Positions 7,268 to 8,961 of a stretch of DNA of 8,961 bases are shown in pieces; position 1 is the stretch's first letter, and each line of letters opens with the position of its first letter. The stretch is from DAITMV01 sp036834985 (GTDB taxonomy: Bacteria; Pseudomonadota; Gammaproteobacteria; Burkholderiales; Burkholderiaceae_B). A program made the position numbers and the translations under genes. The stretch spans positions 1 to 8,961 of the forward strand of contig DAITMV010000119.1 of the NCBI GenBank assembly GCA_036834985.1. The letters are read 5' to 3'. The notes beneath the pieces are model-generated. The model saw only the letters and a list, made by a program, of their open reading frames with translations, made no database searches and was not told the DNA's origin.

Positions 7268-7975
7268 ATGCCACGCAGCCCCTTTGATCTGATCCCCAAT
7301 GCATTGTCCGTTTTGTCGACCCTACCCTCACTTGATACGGTGCTGGGCCAGGCCGATCGGGCGCTCAAGTCACTGACCACCACGCCAACCGCCAGCCGCC
7401 CCAATCCGGCCCATACGCCACAGGTACAAAAGCAGGCACAGGCCAGCGCCGTTAATGATCTGGATCCCGCGACAAAAACCCACATCGCAGGGCTGATGCG
7501 CGTCAATCACGTCGGTGAGGTATGCGCCCAAGCGCTGTATCAGGCGCAAGCCATGGCGACAAACAATCCAGAATTAAAAGCCGTATTCGAAAAGGCCGCT
7601 CAGGAAGAAGCCGACCATCTGGCCTGGACGGCCGACCGGCTCAAGGAACTCGATGCCCGGCCCAGCCTGTTGAACCCGGTGTGGTTTATGGGAGCCTACG
7701 GTTTGGGCTTGGTGGCGGGCCGCTTTGGGGATACCAGCAGCCTGAGCTTTATGGCTGAAACTGAAAAACAGGTTGAGCACCATTTGGCCAAACACCTCAA
7801 ACAATTGCCTAACGAAGACGTGCAAACGCGCGCCATCCTCGAGCAGATGCAAGCTGACGAAATAGCCCATGGCAGCAAGGCCCAACACTTGGGTGGTCAA
7901 TCGCTGCCATTGCCGTTACGTCTGGCGATGAAAGGCATGGCCAAAATCATGACCACCGTTGCTCATAAAATCTGA
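7268..7975 (+). CDS. coq7: 2-polyprenyl-3-methyl-6-methoxy-1,4-benzoquinone (demethoxyubiquinone) hydroxylase Coq7
   Basis: Coq7 is an oxygen-dependent di-iron monooxygenase that hydroxylates demethoxyubiquinone in ubiquinone synthesis, peripherally on the inner membrane. It replaces the flavoprotein UbiF in many beta- and alphaproteobacteria. All six di-iron ligands are visible with the expected spacing: Glu84 (VNHVGEVCAQ), Glu114 and His117 (QEEADH), Glu166 (AETE), and Glu198 with His201 (ADEIAHG). The LLNPVWFMGAYGLGLVAG segment (134-151) is the hydrophobic helix typical of the family. The first 60-70 residues are a poorly conserved Pro/Thr/Ala-rich lead, making the protein (235 aa) slightly longer than common homologues of about 205-220. 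The ATG at 7268 has a weak upstream GGGA; a later start is possible but less likely. The gene stands alone on the plus strand and converges on the OsmC-family gene. Confidence 0.95.
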   Translation: MPRSPFDLIPNALSVLSTLPSLDTVLGQADRALKSLTTTPTASRPNPAHTPQVQKQAQASAVNDLDPATKTHIAGLMRVNHVGEVCAQALYQAQAMATNNPELKAVFEKAAQEEADHLAWTADRLKELDARPSLLNPVWFMGAYGLGLVAGRFGDTSSLSFMAETEKQVEHHLAKHLKQLPNEDVQTRAILEQMQADEIAHGSKAQHLGGQSLPLPLRLAMKGMAKIMTTVAHKI

Positions 7976-7978
7976 GCC

Positions 7979-7999
7979 GGGCCGGGTTGGCACCGGCCC
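7979..7999. terminator. GC-rich hairpin between convergent coq7 and OsmC gene
   Basis: A 7-bp perfect stem GGGCCGG / CCGGCCC with a 7-base loop starts three bases after the coq7 stop, in the 39-bp gap between the two convergent stops. No U-run follows on either strand, so it is a weak or Rho-assisted terminator candidate rather than a classical intrinsic one. Its position fits a shared bidirectional transcript end. Confidence 0.4.
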
Positions 8000-8014
8000 A
8001 AGGCGTATGTCCGA

Positions 8015-8446
8015 TCAGTTGGCCAGATCGTCGATCAATTCGACCGAATGGGTAATTTCGGCGGTTTTTTCCAGCATGATCGATGCAGAGCAATATTTCT
8101 CGTGTGACAGCTTGATCGCACGCTCGACCAGATTGAGCGACAACCCCCGGCCACGGACCTTGAATTTGAAGTGAATTTTGGTAAAGACCTTGGGGTCTTT
8201 CTCGGCGCGCTCGGAGACCAATTGCACTTCGCAGCCGCGAATATCCTGGCCGCTCTTTCGCAAAATAACCACCACATCGTAAGCGGTACAGCCGCCAGTG
8301 CCCATCAGCACCATTTCCATGGGCCGAGGTGCCAGGTTGCGCCCCCCCCCATCCGGTGCGCCATCCATGTTCACCAGATGCCCACTACCTGACTCAGCAG
8401 TAAAGCTCATATCGGGCAGGCCATTCCACTTGACTACACATTCCAT
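8015..8446 (-). CDS. OsmC/Ohr superfamily protein (YhfA-like)
   Basis: This is a 143-residue member of the OsmC superfamily, whose best-known members (OsmC, Ohr) are thiol peroxidases that reduce organic hydroperoxides with a Cys pair. The two family cysteines are present: Cys53 in MVLMGTGGCTAYDV and Cys119 in SHEKYCSAS. The preceding GAPDGGGRNLAPRPMEM block is characteristic of the YhfA-like branch, whose substrate is not well established, so peroxidase activity is inference. The ATG at 8446 is chosen because AAAGAGG lies ten bases upstream and the N-terminus MECVVKW fits the family. An upstream ATG at 8476 would add ten residues but has no SD. Extra cysteines are at positions 3 and 72. The gene converges on coq7. 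A TATAAT box about 87 bases upstream (8538-8533) is its likely promoter element. Confidence 0.9.
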   Translation of the reverse strand: MECVVKWNGLPDMSFTAESGSGHLVNMDGAPDGGGRNLAPRPMEMVLMGTGGCTAYDVVVILRKSGQDIRGCEVQLVSERAEKDPKVFTKIHFKFKVRGRGLSLNLVERAIKLSHEKYCSASIMLEKTAEITHSVELIDDLAN

Positions 8447-8532
8447 TTGATCAAAACCTCTTTCACAATGTTGCATTGCATCAAAATTTGAGGAAACCCT
8501 CGAAAAGCACTCGAATTACACCACTCTTTATA

Positions 8533-8560
8533 ATTATAACTGACTCGACGGTCATATAAT
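8533..8560. promoter_or_regulatory. Back-to-back TATAAT boxes around a TGAC-N6-GTCA dyad
   Basis: A perfect TATAAT lies on the minus strand at 8538-8533, facing the OsmC gene, and another lies on the plus strand at 8555-8560, facing right. Between them is TGAC (8541-8544), six bases, then GTCA (8551-8554). Neither -10 box has a good -35 match at 16-18 bases: each -35 position falls on the opposite -10 box. This looks like overlapping divergent promoters that could share one regulator bound at the dyad. The regulator is unknown. Confidence 0.5.
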
Positions 8561-8653
8561 TTACCCGTAAGTCCATGTTATTTAAGCTATTTATATAGTT
8601 TTAACACGAACAATCCGTTTTGTTGCTTATAAACTAATGTCAGGTTTACGCTC

Positions 8654-8682
8654 TTGCAGCGCAACAAAACATGGCGTATAGT
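8654..8682 (+). promoter_or_regulatory. Candidate sigma-70 promoter for a small RNA
   Basis: TTGCAG (8654-8659) and TATAGT (8677-8682) are separated by exactly 17 bases; the -10 box matches the consensus at five of six positions and the -35 at three. Transcription would begin near 8689 and reach the strong terminator at 8835-8867, giving an RNA of about 180 nt. The upstream TATAAT at 8555-8560 could add a longer transcript. Confidence 0.45.
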
Positions 8683-8688
8683 TCATTC

Positions 8689-8867
8689 ATCGACGTAGCG
8701 GTTGCAGAAAAAAGCAAAGTTTCAGGCGGCGGGTTATACACCAAAAGCGTTAAGTGCCTGAAATTAATTAGCAAATATGCGTTTTTGCTCCTCTACGCAC
8801 CATTGTCTCCTCCACCCTCCTCCTTTGGTGGATTAAACCCAAGCCCCAACCGGCTTGGGTTTTTTTT
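8689..8867 (+). ncRNA. Candidate structured small RNA with CUCCUCC loop
   Basis: A promoter-like pair, successive inverted repeats and an intrinsic terminator bracket about 180 nt with no credible protein gene. Stem 1 is TTTCAGGC (8720-8727) with GCCTGAAA (8756-8763), extendable by two pairs to 8718/8765. Stem 2 is AGCAAA (8770-8775) with TTTGCT (8784-8789). Stem 3 is TCCACC (8811-8816) with GGTGGA (8827-8832), and its 10-base loop reads CTCCTCCTTT; another TCTCCTCC lies just before it. Stem 4 is the terminator. C-rich CUCCUCC loops are complementary to Shine-Dalgarno sequences and are a known feature of some trans-acting regulatory RNAs. It does not match 6S (no closing end-to-end helix), tmRNA (no ANDxxxALAA-like tag or tRNA-like end) or 4.5S RNA. 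I do not recognise the family. Exact ends and expression are inference. Confidence 0.5.
8835..8867 (+). terminator. Strong Rho-independent terminator
   Basis: AAACCCAAGCC (8835-8845) pairs perfectly with GGCTTGGGTTT (8852-8862) around a 6-base loop, an 11-bp stem, followed by five further T residues to 8867. This is a classical plus-strand intrinsic terminator. No plus-strand protein gene ends before it (coq7 is about 860 bases upstream with an opposing gene between), so it must end a transcript that begins in the 8447-8835 region. Confidence 0.88.
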
Positions 8868-8909
8868 ATCCATTTTACTCCCAGAGCACACAAAAAACCG
8901 ATCAAGTGT

Positions 8910-8937
8910 TTGAATCCAAAGCAAAAACCGCTATAAT
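8910..8937 (+). promoter_or_regulatory. Strong sigma-70-like promoter reading out of the window
   Basis: TTGAAT (8910-8915) and a perfect TATAAT (8932-8937) are 16 bases apart, giving a predicted start near 8944. The leader GGGTTCGCCTGCTAGGGAGA follows to the window edge. The promoter lies about 40 bases after the terminator, so it starts a new unit. A highly expressed gene to the right is likely; rplM-rpsI (ribosomal proteins L13/S9) is a guess from betaproteobacterial neighbourhoods and cannot be seen here. Confidence 0.75.
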
Positions 8938-8961
8938 CTTGGGTTCGCCTGCTAGGGAGAG

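Larger units (their letters stand above)
8447..8961. other. 515-bp region without a convincing protein gene
   Basis: This stretch is visibly AT-rich in its first half (8480-8640) compared with the flanking genes. It holds divergent -10 boxes, a promoter-like pair, a chain of inverted repeats, a strong intrinsic terminator and a second strong promoter at the right edge; each is listed separately. An 80-codon plus-strand frame starting at 8671 passes through the terminator and has no SD or recognisable motif, so it is not accepted as a gene. Confidence 0.7.

Noticed and set aside
8466..8478. CAATG-TTG-CATTG small inverted repeat near the OsmC-gene upstream ATG
   Set aside because: A 5-bp stem with a 3-base loop is expected by chance at this length and has no clear positional logic.
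8689..8867. 6S RNA, tmRNA or 4.5S RNA identity for the candidate small RNA
   Set aside because: The ends do not pair into one long helix as in 6S, there is no tag-peptide frame or tRNA-like end as in tmRNA, and no SRP RNA apical loop signature is visible.
8671..8913. 80-codon plus-strand frame in the intergenic region
   Set aside because: It runs through the strong terminator stem and T-run, has no SD before its ATG (which lies inside the candidate promoter spacer), and its product has no motif.

Overview
The window is chromosomal housekeeping DNA from a betaproteobacterium, most likely Burkholderiales and perhaps an Alcaligenaceae-type organism. This rests on protein character (Coq7 rather than UbiF, a RibBX-type riboflavin protein, a YhfA-like OsmC protein next to coq7), on the 'miaB'/'corC-lnt'/'nusB-thiL' gene neighbourhoods and on a moderately high GC content. 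The genus call is inference. No mobile element, CRISPR array, tRNA or rRNA is visible.

Positions 1-7079 hold one dense run of seven minus-strand genes, transcribed right to left: miaB, corC, lnt, ribBX, ribH, nusB and thiL (thiL runs off the left edge). From corC onward the genes overlap or lie within about 30 bases of each other, so they probably form one operon. It joins three themes: tRNA modification and envelope maintenance (miaB, corC, lnt), flavin and thiamine cofactor synthesis (ribBX, ribH, thiL), and transcription antitermination (nusB). Two genes that many proteobacteria carry between miaB and corC (ybeZ/phoH and ybeY) are absent here. The short miaB-corC gap instead holds two inverted repeats.

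Positions 7080-7267 are a divergent intergenic region. It leads right into coq7 (ubiquinone synthesis), which converges on a minus-strand OsmC-family gene at 8015-8446. A GC-rich hairpin lies between their stop codons.

Positions 8447-8961 contain no convincing protein gene but are rich in signals. There are two outward-facing TATAAT boxes around a TGAC-N6-GTCA dyad, then a promoter-like pair followed by several predicted stem-loops and a strong intrinsic terminator. The last three together suggest an unannotated small RNA of about 180 nt with CUCCUCC loops. At the right edge is a strong sigma-70-like promoter firing out of the window, probably toward a highly expressed gene.

The most notable points are the candidate small RNA, the RibBX protein with a degenerate GTP cyclohydrolase II half, the missing ybeZ-ybeY pair, and a perfect hairpin occupying the position where the corC ribosome binding site should be.
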